Source: Comamonadaceae bacterium 2PF
Lineage (GTDB): Bacteria > Pseudomonadota > Gammaproteobacteria > Burkholderiales > Burkholderiaceae_C
DNA length: 64,000 nt
Assembly: GCA_005502875.1 (NCBI GenBank)
Contig: SCMV01000002.1
Location: forward strand, 62,001-126,000
Reading direction: 5' to 3'
The notes under the pieces: model-generated
What the model was told of the DNA's origin: nothing
What the model saw: the letters and a program-made list of their open reading frames with translations, nothing else
The model's database searches: none
Position numbers and translations under genes: made by a program
Shown: piece by piece, positions 20,879-30,722 of the stretch
Numbering within the stretch: the stretch's first letter is position 1
Layout: each line of letters opens with the position of its first letter

Positions 20879-21736
20879 ATGGCACGCAAAAAAGGCAAAT
20901 CCGGGGAACAAGCCCCTGCGGCGGCGGCAGGGATCGAGGCTTCGCCAGCCAACCTGTCCCCCGCATCGGGGCAACGCTTCGACCACGTCGACGCCCTGCG
21001 CGGGCTGGCTTTGCTGTGGATGGCGGCCTTTCACTTCTGCTTTGACCTGGCGAATTTCCGCCTGACGGAATTCGATTTCTACCGGGATCCTTTCTGGACC
21101 TGGCAGCGCACCTTCATCCTTTCGACCTTTTTGCTGTGCGCAGGGGCTGGCCAGGCCATCGCCACGCACAGGGGGCAGAGCTGGGCGCGCTTTTGGCGTC
21201 GCTGGGCTCAGATCGTGGGCTGTGCGCTGCTGGTGAGCCTGGGCAGCTGGTGGATGTTCCCGCGCAGCTACATCTCATTCGGGGTGCTGCATGGCATGGC
21301 CGTGATGCTGATCGTTGCCCGGCTGAGCGCACCGTTTGGCCGCTGGCTTTGGCCCCTGGGGCTGGTGGCCGTGTTGTTGCCCCAACTGGTGCAGCACCCT
21401 TTCTTTGACACCCGCCTGACCAACTGGGTGGGCCTGGTCACGCACAAGCCCATCACAGAGGACTTCGTGCCCGTGCTGCCCTGGCTGGGCGTGATGTGGT
21501 GGGGGCTGGCCGCGACGCAATGGCTGCTGTGGCACCGTCCGCGGTGGTTGGGCGGTGTTTCAGGGGGCAACTCGGGCGACAATCAGGGCCTTGAGCGGCG
21601 CGAGAGCCTGCCTTGGCGGGCCCTGGTCTTGCTGGGGCAATGGAGCCTGAGCTTCTACATGGTGCACCAGCCGGTTTTCATCGGTGCGCTGATGGCCTGG
21701 CAGCAGTGGCGAGGCCATCTGCCCTGGGTGCCCTGA
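20879..21736 (+). CDS. DUF1624 / heparan-alpha-glucosaminide N-acetyltransferase-like membrane protein
   Basis: A 285-residue polytopic membrane protein. After a charged, Ala-rich N-terminus it has FDHVDALRGLALLWMAAFHF, the start of DUF1624 and acyltransferase-3-like membrane proteins (R/D-x-x-R-G followed by a helix). About seven hydrophobic segments follow, including ISFGVLHGMAVMLIVARL and a conserved ending WSLSFYMVHQPVFIGALMAW. Members are predicted membrane acyltransferases, but the substrate here is unknown. ATG 20879 is preferred to an in-frame GTG at 20849. It is divergent from the U32 gene and is followed 93 nt later by rpiA. Confidence 0.8.
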   Translation: MARKKGKSGEQAPAAAAGIEASPANLSPASGQRFDHVDALRGLALLWMAAFHFCFDLANFRLTEFDFYRDPFWTWQRTFILSTFLLCAGAGQAIATHRGQSWARFWRRWAQIVGCALLVSLGSWWMFPRSYISFGVLHGMAVMLIVARLSAPFGRWLWPLGLVAVLLPQLVQHPFFDTRLTNWVGLVTHKPITEDFVPVLPWLGVMWWGLAATQWLLWHRPRWLGGVSGGNSGDNQGLERRESLPWRALVLLGQWSLSFYMVHQPVFIGALMAWQQWRGHLPWVP

Positions 21737-21829
21737 ACGCCAGGCGCTGGTGGCCACGCCTTGGCCCTTCGCCGCCTGCATCAACACGCTTGCATTTCAA
21801 GTTCGCATCACCTTCTTCGAGCCTTTGCC

Positions 21830-22513
21830 ATGTCCCAAGCCCTGACCCAAGACGAACTCAAGACCCTGGTGGGCCGTGCCGCCCTGGAACACGTGCCGGC
21901 AGGCAGCGTGGTGGGCGTGGGCACAGGCTCGACCGTTGACAAGTTCATCGACGCGCTGGGTGAGGCATTGAAGGCCGATCCCAAGCGCATCAGCGGTGCG
22001 GTCTCGAGCTCGGTGCGCAGCACCCAGCGCCTGCAAGCCCTGGGCGTGCCGGTGCTGCCGGCTGAAGCCGTGACGGGCTTGGGTGTCTACGTTGACGGCG
22101 CCGACGAGATCGACCACGCCGGCAACATGATCAAAGGCGGTGGTGCGGCGTTGACGCGTGAAAAGATCGTGGCCGAGCTGGCCGAGCGCTTCGTCTGCAT
22201 CGCCGACGAAAGCAAGCTGGTTCAGGCACTTGGCAAGTTCCCGCTGCCCGTGGAAGTCATCCCGATGGCGGCCGCGCAGGTGATCCGTGCCTTCGCCGCC
22301 ATCGGTGGCCAGGGTCAGGTGCGCGAAGGCGCGACCACGGACAACGGCAACATCATCGTGGACGTGCGCGGTCTGCAGATCACCGATCCGGCTCGATTCG
22401 AGTCCGACGTCAATCAGTGGCCGGGGGTGGTCACCGTGGGCGTCTTCGCCCGCAACAAGGCGAACGTTTGCCTGCTGGGCACCTCGACGGGCGTCAAGAC
22501 GATTTCTTATTGA
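21830..22513 (+). CDS. rpiA: Ribose-5-phosphate isomerase A
   Basis: Interconverts ribose-5-phosphate and ribulose-5-phosphate in the pentose phosphate pathway. The 227-residue length fits the family. Motifs: [14 protein letters not shown] (phosphate loop), [32 protein letters not shown] with the catalytic Asp/Glu region, [24 protein letters not shown]. The ATG at 21830 gives the normal N-terminus ([19 protein letters not shown]). Its 3' end overlaps the convergent flavoprotein gene by 20 bp, so the two stop regions share sequence. Confidence 0.96.
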   Translation: MSQALTQDELKTLVGRAALEHVPAGSVVGVGTGSTVDKFIDALGEALKADPKRISGAVSSSVRSTQRLQALGVPVLPAEAVTGLGVYVDGADEIDHAGNMIKGGGAALTREKIVAELAERFVCIADESKLVQALGKFPLPVEVIPMAAAQVIRAFAAIGGQGQVREGATTDNGNIIVDVRGLQITDPARFESDVNQWPGVVTVGVFARNKANVCLLGTSTGVKTISY

Positions 22514-23759
22514 GCGAGAGGTGGCGGGCCACGCCCGCTGCCGCCGCGCGGGCCGTGGCCAGGGTCGCGGTCAACAGGTAGCCCCCCGTCGGCGCTTCCC
22601 AGTCGAGCATCTCGCCGGCGCAGAACACGCCGGGCAGGGCTCGCAGCATCAGGTGCTCGTCCAGGGCCTCGAAGCGCACGCCTCCGGCCGTGCTGATCGC
22701 TTCGTCCATCGGGCGGGCGCGCACCAGGGTGATCGGCAGGTGCTGGATGGCTTGGGCCAGGCGCAGCGGCTCGTGCATGTCGTCCTTGCTGAGCAACTCG
22801 TGCAGCAGCGCCACCTTCAGTCCCTGCAAGCCCAAGCGGCTCTTGAGGTGGGTGGACAGGCTGCGCGGGCCGCGTGGGCGCTTGAGCTCGGCCAGAACCT
22901 GCTCGGGCGAGTGGGCTGGCAGCAGGTTGAGCCACACCGTGGCCGAGCCATCGCGCTCGATGACGTCGCGGATGCGGCTGGAGAACGCATAGACCAGGCT
23001 GCCTTCGATGCCTGACTCGGTCAGCACGAACTCGCCCTGACGTGTTTCGCTGCGACCTTGGCGGTCGGTGAAGGTCAGGGTGACCGGCTTGATGGGTTGG
23101 CCGGCGTGGCGGCTCGTGAGGTGTTCTGACCAGCCGCCGCGCCCCTCAGCGGAGGGCGCCACGTCGAAGCCGCAGTTGGCGGCGCGCAGGGGGGCGACGT
23201 CCACGCCTTTCTCCTGCAGCCAAGGGGCCCAGCGACCGTCCGAACCCAGGCGCGACCAACTGCCGCCGCCCAACGCGAGCAGGGTGGCGCGGGGCTTGAC
23301 GGCGACCTCACCAGCGGGGGCGGTGAAAGCCAGTTCACCCTCTGCCGTCCAGCCCTGCCAGCGGTGCCGCGCATGCACGCGCACGCCTTGCTGGCGCAGC
23401 CGGCTGAGCCAGGCCCGCAGCAGGGGAGCCGCTTTCATCTCTTGCGGGAAGACGCGGCCTGAGCTGCCCACGAAGGTCTCGATGCCCAGACCTTGGCACC
23501 ATTGGCGCAGCTCGTCGGGCGTGAAGGCCGACAGCATGGGCGCGAGGGTGTCCGAGCGCTCTTCAAAGCGCGTGGCAAAGCGCTCAAAAGGCTCCGAGTG
23601 GGTGATGTTCAGGCCGCCGCGGCCCGCCAGCAGGAACTTGCGCCCCACCGAGGGCATGGCGTCGTACAGGTCGACCTGCCAGCCTTGTGTGGAGAGGTGT
23701 TCGGCTGCGGCAAGCCCTGCCGGGCCACCGCCAATGATGGCCACGTCGGTTTCGATCAC
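22494..23759 (-). CDS. YhiN/HI0933-type NAD(P)/FAD-dependent oxidoreductase
   Basis: A 421-residue flavoprotein of the HI0933/YhiN family (TIGR03862-like subgroup). It shows a Rossmann FAD motif [18 protein letters not shown] near residue 5, [19 protein letters not shown] (family hallmark), a middle domain with [15 protein letters not shown], and the C-terminal FAD segment [19 protein letters not shown]. The reaction is unknown. The start is inferred as GTG 23759, 16 nt after the stop of the upstream glutaredoxin-like gene; the frame is open further upstream but only within that gene, and no ribosome binding site is clear. It overlaps rpiA by 20 bp at the 3' ends. Confidence 0.87.
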   Translation of the reverse strand: MIETDVAIIGGGPAGLAAAEHLSTQGWQVDLYDAMPSVGRKFLLAGRGGLNITHSEPFERFATRFEERSDTLAPMLSAFTPDELRQWCQGLGIETFVGSSGRVFPQEMKAAPLLRAWLSRLRQQGVRVHARHRWQGWTAEGELAFTAPAGEVAVKPRATLLALGGGSWSRLGSDGRWAPWLQEKGVDVAPLRAANCGFDVAPSAEGRGGWSEHLTSRHAGQPIKPVTLTFTDRQGRSETRQGEFVLTESGIEGSLVYAFSSRIRDVIERDGSATVWLNLLPAHSPEQVLAELKRPRGPRSLSTHLKSRLGLQGLKVALLHELLSKDDMHEPLRLAQAIQHLPITLVRARPMDEAISTAGGVRFEALDEHLMLRALPGVFCAGEMLDWEAPTGGYLLTATLATARAAAAGVARHLSLNKKSS

Positions 23760-23775
23760 AGGGTGCGAGGTCAGG

Positions 23776-24396
23776 TTAGAAGCGGAAACCTTCGGGCGGG
23801 TTGCCGATGGTGGGGGCAAAGGGCCGGTCGTTTTCGTTGCGACGCTCACCCGTGGGGCTGGACGCGGGCTTGGGCGGCGCAAGCGGGCTGGCTTCCGGCT
23901 GTCTGTAGCCAGGGGGAAGCTTCGACTGCTGCGGGTAGCCGGCCGCATCGAGGTAAGCGCTCCACTCCGACTGCTGCAGCCCGATGATCTGCTTGCCGCC
24001 AACCCTGAGCAAAGGCAGTTGGGTGCTGTTTTCCTGGGCATCGAAGGCACGGACGTCTTCGGGCGTGTCGACCGTCTTTTCGGTGTACGGCACCCCTCGG
24101 GACTGCAGCAGTTGGCGCCCGGTGGCGCAGGCCCCGCATTCGCGCGTGGTGTAGAGCGTCACGGGGTGGCGGTTGACCACCTGTTGCAACTCATAAGGCA
24201 AGGCAACGCCACTGACACCCGCCCTGGGTTTGCCGAGTGCTTGCGCCCCTTCGCCCACGGGAGGGCGGTCTGTGTAGGTGACACGGCCATCCGGGCCCAC
24301 GATCTTGTAGGCGCCCCAGGCAGCCGGAGCCAGCAGGGCGCTGAGCAGCGCGGGCAGGCAGGCCCGCCAGAAAGCACGGTGGTTGGTCGCTGACAT
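23776..24396 (-). CDS. Secreted DUF4124-glutaredoxin fusion protein
   Basis: A 206-residue protein with an N-terminal signal peptide (RACLPALLSALLAPAAWG). A DUF4124 domain follows (AYKIVGPDGRVTYTDRPPVG). Next is a glutaredoxin/thioredoxin-like domain with a CxxC redox pair (TRECGACATGRQLL), a cis-Pro region (TQLPLLRVGGKQIIGL), and a Pro-rich tail. It is predicted periplasmic; a disulfide-exchange role is inferred from the CxxC. ATG 24396 is chosen for its strong AAGGAG ribosome binding site 7 nt upstream; an alternative ATG at 24420 overlaps the prlC stop. Organised with prlC upstream and the flavoprotein downstream. Confidence 0.8.
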   Translation of the reverse strand: MSATNHRAFWRACLPALLSALLAPAAWGAYKIVGPDGRVTYTDRPPVGEGAQALGKPRAGVSGVALPYELQQVVNRHPVTLYTTRECGACATGRQLLQSRGVPYTEKTVDTPEDVRAFDAQENSTQLPLLRVGGKQIIGLQQSEWSAYLDAAGYPQQSKLPPGYRQPEASPLAPPKPASSPTGERRNENDRPFAPTIGNPPEGFRF

Positions 24397-24419
24397 GGCG
24401 CGCTCCTTCATTGACTTCA

Positions 24420-26471
24420 TCAGGCCATGCCCTGGTGGCGCAGCAGGGCGTCGATCTGGGGCTCACGCCCGCGGAATGCCTTGAAATTGTCCATGGCCGA
24501 GCGGCTGCCACCGGCTTCGAGGATGGCCTCGCGGTAGCGGCGACCGACGTCGGGGTTGAGCACGCCCGTCTGAGGCGTGGCGGCTTCTTCGAAGGCGGCG
24601 TAAGCGTCGGCAGACAGCACTTCGGCCCACTTGTAGCTGTAGTAACCCGCTGCGTAACCGCCTGCGAAGATGTGCGAGAAGCTGTGCTGGAAGCGGTTGA
24701 AGGCCGGCGGGATGTTGACGGCGACTTCCTGGCGCACCTCGTCGATGAGCTTTTGCACATCGGTTTGTGCGCCGGGCTCGGCGTGCAGGCGCATGTCGAA
24801 CAGCGAGAACTCGATCTGGCGAGCGGTCTGCATGCCGCTCTGGAAGTTCTTGGCGGCCACCATCTTGTCGAACAGCTCGCGCGGCAGGTGCGCGCCCGTG
24901 TCGACGTGAGACGTGAGCTGCTGCACCACGGCCCATTCCCAGCAGAAGTTCTCCATGAACTGACTGGGCAGCTCGACCGCGTCCCACTCGACGCCGCTGA
25001 TGCCGGCCACGCCGATGTCGTCAACCTGGGTCAGCATGTGGTGCAGGCCGTGGCCGAACTCGTGGAACAGCGTGGTGACGTCGTCGTGGGTGAGCAAGGC
25101 GGGCTTGTCGCCGACGCCCCGGGCGTAGTTGCACACCAGGTGCGCCACCGGGGTTTGCGTCGTGTGGTTGTCGGGGCGGTTCCAGCGGCCGCGCACGTCG
25201 TCCATCCAGGCGCCTGGGCGCTTGCCCGGGCGGGCGTAGGGATCGAGGTAGAACTGGCCGACGAGGTTACCGGCGCGTTCGATGCGGAAGAAGCGCACCG
25301 TTTCGTGCCAGACGGGGGCCGTGTCGGGCTTGATGACGACGTCGAAGAGCTTCTCGATCAGGCCGAACAGGCCTTGGAGCACGGTCGGCTCGGTGAAGTA
25401 CTGCTTGACCTCCTGGTCACTGAAGGCATATCGGGCTTCCTTGAGCTTTTCGCTCACGAAGGCGATGTCCCAGGCCTGCAGGTCAGGCAGGGCGCATTCG
25501 GTGCGCGCGAAATCGCGCAACTCGGCCATGTCCTTTTCGGCGTGAGGGCGGGCGCGCTTGCCCAGGTCGCGCAGGAAGTCCATGACCTGCTGTGGGCTTT
25601 GGGCCATCTTGGGCACCAGCGACACCTCGGCGAAGTTGGCGTGGCCCAGCAGCTGCGCTTCTTCCTGACGCAGGGCGACGATCTCCTGCATCAGCTGGGA
25701 GTTGTCCCGCGCTGCCGGGCCGAACTCGCTGGCGCGGGTGGCGTAGGCGCGGTACATCGTCTCGCGCAGCGAGCGGTTCGTGGCGTACTGCATGACCGGC
25801 AGGTAGCAGGGCATGTGCAGGGTCAGCTTGTGACCCTCCTTGCCTTCGGCCTCGGCAGCGGCGCGGGTGGCGGCCTGCACGTCGTCAGGCACGCCGGCCA
25901 GCTCTTCGGTGCTGGCGAAGTGCGAAAAGGCGTCGGTGGCGTCCATCACGTGCTCGGAGAAGGCCTGCGACTTGGCAGCCTGCAACTCCTGGATTTCGGC
26001 GAAGCGCTGCTTGGCTGCGCCTTGCAACTCGGCGCCACCCAGCACGAAGCCGCGCAGGGCGTTGTCGAGGGCACGACGGCGGGCGGGGGGCAGCTTGGCC
26101 TTGGCATCGGCAGCCTGGTCGGCCAGGTTGACCGCCTTGTACTTGGCATAGAGGCGCTCGTCCGAGCCCAGGCGCGTGTAGAACTCGGTCAGGCGAGGCA
26201 GGTTCTCGTTGAAGGCTGCGCGCAACTCGGGCGTGTCGGCCACGCTGTTGAGGTGGCCCACGGCGCCCCAGGCGCGGCCCATGCGCTCGGTGGGCACGTC
26301 CAGCAACAGCGACAGCGCGTCGTAGTCGGCCGGCACGTCCGGGCCGGTGACTTTTTCAAGCGCGGCCTCCGATTCGGCCAGCAGGGCGTCCATCGCAGGG
26401 CTGACCTGCTCGGGCTTGATCTGGTCAAACAGGGGCAGGCCGGAGGTGTCGAGGAGGGGATTGCTGCTCAT
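24420..26471 (-). CDS. prlC: Oligopeptidase A (M3 family metallopeptidase)
   Basis: A 683-residue cytoplasmic zinc oligopeptidase that degrades short peptides, including cleaved signal peptides. The zinc site HEFGH is at residues 470-474 (TLFHEFGHGLHHML) with the third ligand in the following Glu-containing helix. N-terminal FDQIKPEQVSPAMDALLAES and C-terminal GGYAAGYYSYKWAEVLSADA are family-typical. ATG 26471 is used because an upstream in-frame start is only a TTG at 26495. It lies 41 nt downstream of folD on the same strand and ends where the glutaredoxin-like gene region begins, so folD-prlC and the following genes may form one transcript. Confidence 0.95.
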   Translation of the reverse strand: MSSNPLLDTSGLPLFDQIKPEQVSPAMDALLAESEAALEKVTGPDVPADYDALSLLLDVPTERMGRAWGAVGHLNSVADTPELRAAFNENLPRLTEFYTRLGSDERLYAKYKAVNLADQAADAKAKLPPARRRALDNALRGFVLGGAELQGAAKQRFAEIQELQAAKSQAFSEHVMDATDAFSHFASTEELAGVPDDVQAATRAAAEAEGKEGHKLTLHMPCYLPVMQYATNRSLRETMYRAYATRASEFGPAARDNSQLMQEIVALRQEEAQLLGHANFAEVSLVPKMAQSPQQVMDFLRDLGKRARPHAEKDMAELRDFARTECALPDLQAWDIAFVSEKLKEARYAFSDQEVKQYFTEPTVLQGLFGLIEKLFDVVIKPDTAPVWHETVRFFRIERAGNLVGQFYLDPYARPGKRPGAWMDDVRGRWNRPDNHTTQTPVAHLVCNYARGVGDKPALLTHDDVTTLFHEFGHGLHHMLTQVDDIGVAGISGVEWDAVELPSQFMENFCWEWAVVQQLTSHVDTGAHLPRELFDKMVAAKNFQSGMQTARQIEFSLFDMRLHAEPGAQTDVQKLIDEVRQEVAVNIPPAFNRFQHSFSHIFAGGYAAGYYSYKWAEVLSADAYAAFEEAATPQTGVLNPDVGRRYREAILEAGGSRSAMDNFKAFRGREPQIDALLRHQGMA

Positions 26472-26512
26472 GGTGCTGGCGGTGAACGTGGGCAAAGCGG
26501 TGCGGGTGAGGC

Positions 26513-27373
26513 TCAGCGAGTCGCGAAGGTGCGCTCGGCGGCTTCCATGGTGTTGACCAGCAACATGGTAATCGTCATGGGGCCAACCCCGCCGGGCACG
26601 GGGGTGATGTGGCTGGCCACTTCCTTGACGCCCGCGAAGTCAACGTCGCCACAGAGCTTGCCTTCGTCGTCGCGGTTCATGCCCACGTCGATGACCACAG
26701 CGCCAGGTTTGACCATGTCGGCCGTCAGCACGTTGCGCTTGCCCACGGCTGCCACGACGACGTCGGCCTGGCGGGTCATGGCGGCCAGGTCGGCGGTGCC
26801 GCTGTGGGTGATGGTGACGGTGGCGTTGGCGGCCAGCAGCATCATGGCCATGGGCTTGCCGACGATGTTGGAGCGGCCGATGACCACGGCGTGCTTGCCG
26901 CGCAGGTCTTTCATGCCGATGGATTCGAGCATCTTCATGCAGCCGTAGGGCGTGCAGGCCTTGAAGCCGACTTCGCCGACCATCAGGGCGCCGGCGCTGG
27001 CGACGTGAAAGCCATCGACGTCTTTCAAAGGCGAGATGGCTTCGATGACCTTGTGGTCGTCGATGTGCTTGGGCAGGGGCAGCTGCACCAGGATGCCGTG
27101 GATGCTGGGGTCGTTGTTCAGGGCCTCGACGCGGGCCAGCAGTTCGGCTTCGCTGAGGGTGGCTTCGTACTTTTCCAGCACGGAGTGAAAGCCGGCGTCT
27201 TCACAGGCCTTGACCTTGTTGCGCACGTACACCTGGCTGGCGGGGTTGTCGCCGACCAGGACGACGGCCAGACCGGGCTTGAGGCCCTTGGCGGTCAGGG
27301 CGGCGGCGCGCTGGGCGACTTCGCCGCGCAGTTGCTTGGACAGGGCGTTGCCATCGATGAGTTGGGCGGTCAT
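26513..27373 (-). CDS. folD: Methylenetetrahydrofolate dehydrogenase/cyclohydrolase
   Basis: Bifunctional one-carbon enzyme interconverting methylene-, methenyl- and formyl-tetrahydrofolate with NADP. The 286-residue length is standard. Motifs: [14 protein letters not shown] with the catalytic Lys, [53 protein letters not shown] (NADP site), and the end [13 protein letters not shown]. It precedes prlC. Upstream, 125 nt separate it from the response regulator gene, with that operon's terminator in between, so folD likely has its own promoter. Confidence 0.96.
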   Translation of the reverse strand: MTAQLIDGNALSKQLRGEVAQRAAALTAKGLKPGLAVVLVGDNPASQVYVRNKVKACEDAGFHSVLEKYEATLSEAELLARVEALNNDPSIHGILVQLPLPKHIDDHKVIEAISPLKDVDGFHVASAGALMVGEVGFKACTPYGCMKMLESIGMKDLRGKHAVVIGRSNIVGKPMAMMLLAANATVTITHSGTADLAAMTRQADVVVAAVGKRNVLTADMVKPGAVVIDVGMNRDDEGKLCGDVDFAGVKEVASHITPVPGGVGPMTITMLLVNTMEAAERTFATR

Positions 27374-27452
27374 GGTGGGACTTTCGGGGAACGAGGTCAG
27401 CGATGTCAGCGAGGCAGGGGCTTCGGGGCGCGCCCGAGCGGCCTCAGGAATG

Positions 27453-27478
27453 GAAAAAGGCCGCTTGCAGGCGGCCTT
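27453..27478 (-). terminator. Intrinsic terminator of the kinase/regulator operon
   Basis: Read on the minus strand, an 8-bp stem AAGGCCGC/GCGGCCTT with loop CTGCAA is followed by a run of T (the A residues at 27454-27458 on the plus strand). It lies 20 nt beyond the stop of the response regulator gene, so it ends the two-component operon before folD. Confidence 0.85.
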
Positions 27479-27498
27479 GTGGTTGCGGCAGGGCAGCC

Positions 27499-28140
27499 TT
27501 ACTTGGTGCCGGCTGCGGGCGCCTGGCCGCTGGCGCCCAGGGCGATCTTGAGCAGGTCGGCGACGGTGTTGGCGTTGAGCTTTTCCATCACGTTGGCGCG
27601 GTGGGCTTCCACGGTCTTGATGGAGATGCCCAGGTCGTCGGCGATCTGCTTGTTCAGGCGGCCGGCAACGATGCGCTCGAGCACCTGCGCTTCACGGGTG
27701 GTCAGGCGCGAGAGCAGGGCTTCGCGGCTGGCAGCCTCTTGCGACTGCGAGAAGGAGGAGCGAGCCTGGTCCAGCATGCGCTCGACCAGGGCCACCAGGG
27801 CGTCTTCCTTGAAAGGCTTCTCGATGAAGTCCATCGCGCCCTTTTTCATGGTGTTCACGGCCATGGGCACGTCGCCGTGACCGGTGATGAACACGATGGG
27901 CAGCGGCGACTTGCGCTCGAGCAGCTTGTCTTGCAACTCCAGGCCGCTCATGCCGTCCATGCGGATGTCGGCGATCAGGCAGGCGACTTCGCGGGGGTCG
28001 AAGCGGGCGAGGAAGGATTCGGCCGAGTCAAAGCAGCGAACGCGGTAGTCCTTGCCCTCCAGCAACCATTGCAACGAGTCGCGAACGGCCTCGTCGTCAT
28101 CCACCACATACACAGTGCCTTTTTTCGGGATCAAGCTCAT
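27499..28140 (-). CDS. FixJ/TodT-type two-component response regulator
   Basis: A 213-residue regulator with an N-terminal receiver domain (acidic pocket VYVVDDDEA, phospho-acceptor D58 in [12 protein letters not shown] switch lysine in [10 protein letters not shown]). After a linker comes a LuxR-type DNA-binding domain (about 140-200, [39 protein letters not shown]). This is the FixJ/TodT/NarL-like layout for a transcription activator. The ATG overlaps the stop of the sensor kinase by 4 bp (ATGA), which makes the two an obvious cognate pair. An intrinsic terminator follows at 27453. Targets are not shown by the sequence; the divergent aceE operon is one candidate. Confidence 0.93.
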   Translation of the reverse strand: MSLIPKKGTVYVVDDDEAVRDSLQWLLEGKDYRVRCFDSAESFLARFDPREVACLIADIRMDGMSGLELQDKLLERKSPLPIVFITGHGDVPMAVNTMKKGAMDFIEKPFKEDALVALVERMLDQARSSFSQSQEAASREALLSRLTTREAQVLERIVAGRLNKQIADDLGISIKTVEAHRANVMEKLNANTVADLLKIALGASGQAPAAGTK

Positions 28141-30722
28141 GGGTTGTCGGCAAGCAAATCGTTGGAGGGGGGGATGGCCGAGTCGGTCGGGTCCGGCTGG
28201 CTTCCTGCGTCGGTTTCGATCGGGAGTGTGAAGGTGAAACGACACCCCACGACGTTCGGACCATTGTAGATGTTCTCGGCCTTGATCCGACCATGATGCG
28301 ACTCAATGATGGAGCGACAAAGACTCAGGCCTATCCCTAATCCCTCGGCCTTGGTCGAGTGGAATGCCTCGAAAAGCCGCGCCAGCATTTCTTCTTTCAT
28401 GCCGGGGCCGCCGTCGCTGACGGTGAACTCGACCACCGGGCCCTGGTCCTCGGTCACGCGCTGTTGCACCTTGAGGTCGATCAGGCGACGCGACATGGGC
28501 ATCTGGGCCGAATCGATGGCCTCGGCGGCGTTTTTCAGCAGGTTCAGCAGCACCTGCTCGATGAGGATCGGGTCCGCCATGAGCTGCGGCAGCCGGTTGG
28601 CCACCATGGTGTTGAGCGTGACCCGGCGGCGCTTCATCTCGAAGACGGCGAGCTCGAGCACGGCGTCGGTGATGTCGCGTACTCGGGCGGGCTGGCGCTG
28701 GGGCTCCGAGCGTTTCACGAACTGGCGGATGCGGTGGATGATCTGGCCGGCGCGCTGGGCCTGACGGGAGGTTTTCTCCAGGGCGCTGACGAGCTGCTCG
28801 TTGTCGATGTTGCCGTTTTGCACCCGGCTGATCATGCCGCTGCAGTAGTTGGAGATGGCCGCCAGCGGCTGGTTGAGTTCGTGGGCGACGGTCGAAGCCA
28901 TTTCACCCATGGTGATGAGGCGGCTGGTGAACTGCGACTTCTCGGCCTGGCGGGCGGCGGCTTCTTCGGCCTGGCGGCGGGCGGTGATGTCGGTGGCGAT
29001 CAGCATTTGGGCCAGGTTGCCGTCGGTCCACTGCACGTAGCGGGCGCGCACGTCGAACCACTTCTGAACGGTGTCCATGAAGACCTCGCGGGTGTCGCTG
29101 CCGGCGTTGGTGAGCGAGTGGGCGGGCAGGCCGCCGAAGTCGTCCACCGCCTCGTCCCCGTCGATGACCTCGTCGGGCATGACCTGGCCGCCGGTGAGTT
29201 GCGCGTGGGCGTCCGGGTTGGCGCCGAACCACAGGCGGTAGGAGCGGTTGGCAAACAGCAACTCGCCGCGTTGCACCGAAACCACCGAGACGGCCGCGTC
29301 CAGGCCCTCCAGCACGGTGGTGAAGCGCTCATGGGCGGCGGTGAGCTGGTCGCGCACCCGCTTGGCCTCGGTGATGTTGGTGACCGAGGTCATCCAGCCG
29401 GTCTGGTCCCCCTGGGCGTCGATCAGGGGTGAGACGTACATGCGGGCGTCGAACTGGCTGCCGTCGCGGCGCTGCATGACGACCTCGATGCCGCCCATGG
29501 GGCTGCGGCCCAGCAACTCCTGCTGGAACATGCGGTTGAATTCGTCGAGGCGGTCTTTGGGCCAGTAGGGATAGGGCGGCACGCAGCCGATCAGCTCTTC
29601 TTCCGAAAAGCCCGTCATGGCGCAGAAAGCCGGGTTCACGTAGGTGATGCGGCCTTCGAGGTCGATGGTGCGCATGCCGGTGAGCATGGAGTTCTCCATG
29701 GCCCGGCGGAAGTTGGTTTCCTGCACCAGTGCTTTCTGGATCTGGGAGCGGCGGCGCATGTGGCGCAAGGTGCCCATCAGGGTCCAGACGGTGAGCACCG
29801 ACAGCGCCACCACCATCCAGAACAGGGTGTTGCCGATCAGGCCCGACGAGGTGCGGTAGCCCGAGCCGCGCAGGATCAGGCCATTGCCCACGGGGGTGAC
29901 GACCACGTCGTGGGCGAAGATGGGTCTGGCCGAGTCTTCGTTGCGGGCGCCGGAGGTGCTGGTCAGCACGATGCCGCTGACCTCGATGAGGCTCATGGCG
30001 TGGCGCGCGGCGATCTCGCGGGGCACCAGGTAGCGCATCAGGGGGTCGAGGGCGTACTCGGTGACCAGGGTGCCGGAGAACTGGCCGCGCTCCATCATGG
30101 GCATCTGCAACTGCAGCACGCGCACACCTTGAGGGTTCAGGTAGGGGCGCGAGTAGACCGGCACGTTGTTTTCTCGTGCGCTTTTGAAGGCCTGCCTGGG
30201 CTCTGCGCCCGGGAAATGCTCCCGCCAGTCGTCTTCCTCGATGCTGATTTCGGGTTCTGGCTCCGGGGCGATGGGCAGGCTGAAGGCGTTGCGCGTGGCC
30301 TTCATTCGCCCGTCGCGCTGCACCCAGCTGACGCTGAGGATTTCAGGACGGGCGCGGATGAAGTCGTCGGCCTGACGGGTGAAGACGTCGGCGTCGCCCG
30401 GCTTGAGGCTGACGTCGCGCGCCAGCCTCAGCAGTTGCTCCTGGTTTTCGACCAGGCGCATGCGGATTTGTTGCTGCACGACCTCGGTGTCGCGCTTGAC
30501 GGCCTCTTGTTCCCGCTCGAGCTCTTCGTTGCGCAGGTACCAGAAGGCCGCGATGATGGCCGCCAGGAAGAGCAGCACGGACACCAAGGGGCCCAGCGTG
30601 GCGTAGCGGTCCTGCTGACTGGGCGTTTGCTTGCGCCACCAGCGCCAAAACAGGCGGCTGGTTTGTCCGGGGGCTTGTGGCGCAGGCGTCCCGGGCTGTT
30701 GCGGAGAAGCGGAAAAGGGCAT
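28137..30722 (-). CDS. Membrane PAS-domain sensor histidine kinase
   Basis: An 861-residue sensor kinase. A first membrane helix (about 43-63) and a second (about 298-317) flank a periplasmic sensing region of about 230 residues. A cytoplasmic PAS domain follows (about 338-455, ITYVNPAFCAMTGFSEEEL) and a second PAS-like region (about 465-580). The dimerisation domain has phospho-acceptor H614 in STVAHELNQPLAAISNYC, and a HATPase domain has an N-box (LLNLLKNAAEAID), SDGGPGM and GLGIGLSLC. The ELNQPLAAI form of the H-box is typical of FixL/DctB-like kinases. It is co-transcribed with the FixJ-type regulator (4-bp overlap) and divergent from aceE with 193 bp between. The signal sensed is unknown. 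Confidence 0.93.
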   Translation of the reverse strand: MPFSASPQQPGTPAPQAPGQTSRLFWRWWRKQTPSQQDRYATLGPLVSVLLFLAAIIAAFWYLRNEELEREQEAVKRDTEVVQQQIRMRLVENQEQLLRLARDVSLKPGDADVFTRQADDFIRARPEILSVSWVQRDGRMKATRNAFSLPIAPEPEPEISIEEDDWREHFPGAEPRQAFKSARENNVPVYSRPYLNPQGVRVLQLQMPMMERGQFSGTLVTEYALDPLMRYLVPREIAARHAMSLIEVSGIVLTSTSGARNEDSARPIFAHDVVVTPVGNGLILRGSGYRTSSGLIGNTLFWMVVALSVLTVWTLMGTLRHMRRRSQIQKALVQETNFRRAMENSMLTGMRTIDLEGRITYVNPAFCAMTGFSEEELIGCVPPYPYWPKDRLDEFNRMFQQELLGRSPMGGIEVVMQRRDGSQFDARMYVSPLIDAQGDQTGWMTSVTNITEAKRVRDQLTAAHERFTTVLEGLDAAVSVVSVQRGELLFANRSYRLWFGANPDAHAQLTGGQVMPDEVIDGDEAVDDFGGLPAHSLTNAGSDTREVFMDTVQKWFDVRARYVQWTDGNLAQMLIATDITARRQAEEAAARQAEKSQFTSRLITMGEMASTVAHELNQPLAAISNYCSGMISRVQNGNIDNEQLVSALEKTSRQAQRAGQIIHRIRQFVKRSEPQRQPARVRDITDAVLELAVFEMKRRRVTLNTMVANRLPQLMADPILIEQVLLNLLKNAAEAIDSAQMPMSRRLIDLKVQQRVTEDQGPVVEFTVSDGGPGMKEEMLARLFEAFHSTKAEGLGIGLSLCRSIIESHHGRIKAENIYNGPNVVGCRFTFTLPIETDAGSQPDPTDSAIPPSNDLLADNP

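Noticed and set aside
22494-22513. The rpiA/flavoprotein overlap as a sign of a frameshift or truncated gene.
   Set aside because: Both proteins have normal lengths and C-termini; a 20-bp convergent overlap is consistent with compact packing.
24411-26948. A long plus-strand open frame opposite prlC and folD.
   Set aside because: Same compositional artefact; both minus-strand genes have intact active-site motifs.
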